In this document: positions 6,446 to 6,657 of the stretch, in pieces | Layout of the letters: every line of letters starts with the position of its first letter | Position numbering within the stretch: position 1 is the first letter of the stretch | Position numbers and translations under genes: made by a program | Notes under the pieces: generated by a model | Told to the model about the DNA's origin: nothing | Seen by the model: only the letters and a program-made list of their open reading frames with translations | Databases searched by the model: none | Assembly (NCBI GenBank): GCA_003577005.1 | Contig: QEUW01000412.1 | Coordinates: 1-6,657 of the forward strand | From: Chloroflexota bacterium | GTDB lineage: Bacteria; Chloroflexota; Anaerolineae; Caldilineales; Caldilineaceae | Length of the DNA: 6,657 nt | Direction: 5' to 3'

Positions 6446-6657
6446 GCGAAATCGGGCGGATGCATATCCGTGCCTTATGGTGCGCCTCGAAAGTTCCTTA
6501 AGCCTTATCCATATGGATTTTTTTCAAACGAATATCTTAAAAATGACCGCTTAAAATCGGCGCATCAGCCCGACTTCGTGAGATGCTCTTCACTTGCGGA
6601 AGCTTGAGTATTGGGGCGTTCACCGCTTGACAAAGCGCACCGCGCAAGAGGGAATTT
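6446..6657. other. Non-coding upstream region with an AT-rich stretch
   Basis: No coding frame with a plausible start is visible on either strand. The stretch around 6490-6560 is distinctly AT-richer than the operon. It contains a perfect 12-bp palindrome ATCCATATGGAT (6507-6518), followed on the plus strand by a run of seven T (6518-6524). A lone TTGACA (plus strand, 6627-6632) lies near the right edge, with no -10 box inside the window at normal spacing. I see no tRNA or other structured RNA. Confidence 0.5.

Noticed and set aside
6507..6524. Intrinsic terminator on the plus strand
   Set aside because: The stem is only 6 bp, AT-rich and without a real loop, and no plus-strand gene precedes it.
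6395..6607. Plus-strand 70-codon frame across the upstream region
   Set aside because: It begins within the operator, has no Shine-Dalgarno sequence, runs against a promoter and looks like no known protein.
6627..6657. Plus-strand promoter at the right edge
   Set aside because: TTGACA is perfect, but the bases at the normal -10 distance (6650-6655) are not a -10 box; the closest AT-rich run is 19 nt away and cut by the window edge.
1..6657. CRISPR array, tRNA, rRNA, insertion sequence or phage gene
   Set aside because: No regularly spaced repeats, cloverleaf-like sequence, transposase or terminal inverted repeats were seen on reading both strands.

Overview
The window carries one compact operon, all on the minus strand and read from right to left. 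It runs LacI-family repressor, two sugar ABC permeases, periplasmic-type sugar-binding protein, then a cytosolic (alpha/alpha)6-barrel glycosidase of the GH63 / mannosylglycerate-hydrolase-like type. The base composition is fairly GC-rich (not counted exactly). The proteins have the look of free-living, carbohydrate-degrading bacteria, and the style of the LacI and CUT1 proteins made me think of Chloroflexota (Anaerolineae). That placement is an impression from memory, with low to moderate confidence.

Layout from the operon's 5' end (right) to its 3' end (left). About 6446-6657 is non-coding, partly AT-rich, with no gene that I can support. At 6416-6445 there is a sigma70-type promoter with an extended -10. 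It abuts and overlaps a perfect 18-bp palindrome with a half-degenerate second copy (6386-6415), a good candidate operator for the LacI-family protein encoded immediately downstream (5289-6359). The repressor gene overlaps permease 1 (4361-5302) by 14 nt, and permease 1 overlaps permease 2 (3474-4361) in a TGATG stop/start. After a gap of about 100 nt comes the solute-binding protein (2127-3374). A gap of about 220 nt follows, which can fold into two mutually exclusive stem-loops. Then comes the glycosidase (185-1903). At the left edge there is a 39-codon frame with a strong Shine-Dalgarno sequence (40-159) and a near-ideal promoter (4-32) that points out of the window.

How the genes are likely to work together: the repressor senses a sugar or a sugar-derived ligand and shuts off its own operon. 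The binding protein and the two permeases import a small glycoside, powered by an ATPase that is not encoded here. The glycosidase, which has no signal peptide, hydrolyses the imported glycoside in the cytosol. The substrate cannot be read from the sequence; mannosyl- or glucosylglycerate and short alpha-glucosides or alpha-mannosides are the families' known substrates.

The system type is ordinary. What most deserves a second look is the regulatory DNA and RNA: the operator placed on the predicted transcription start, the alternative hairpins between the receptor and glycosidase genes, and the small frame plus promoter at the left edge.
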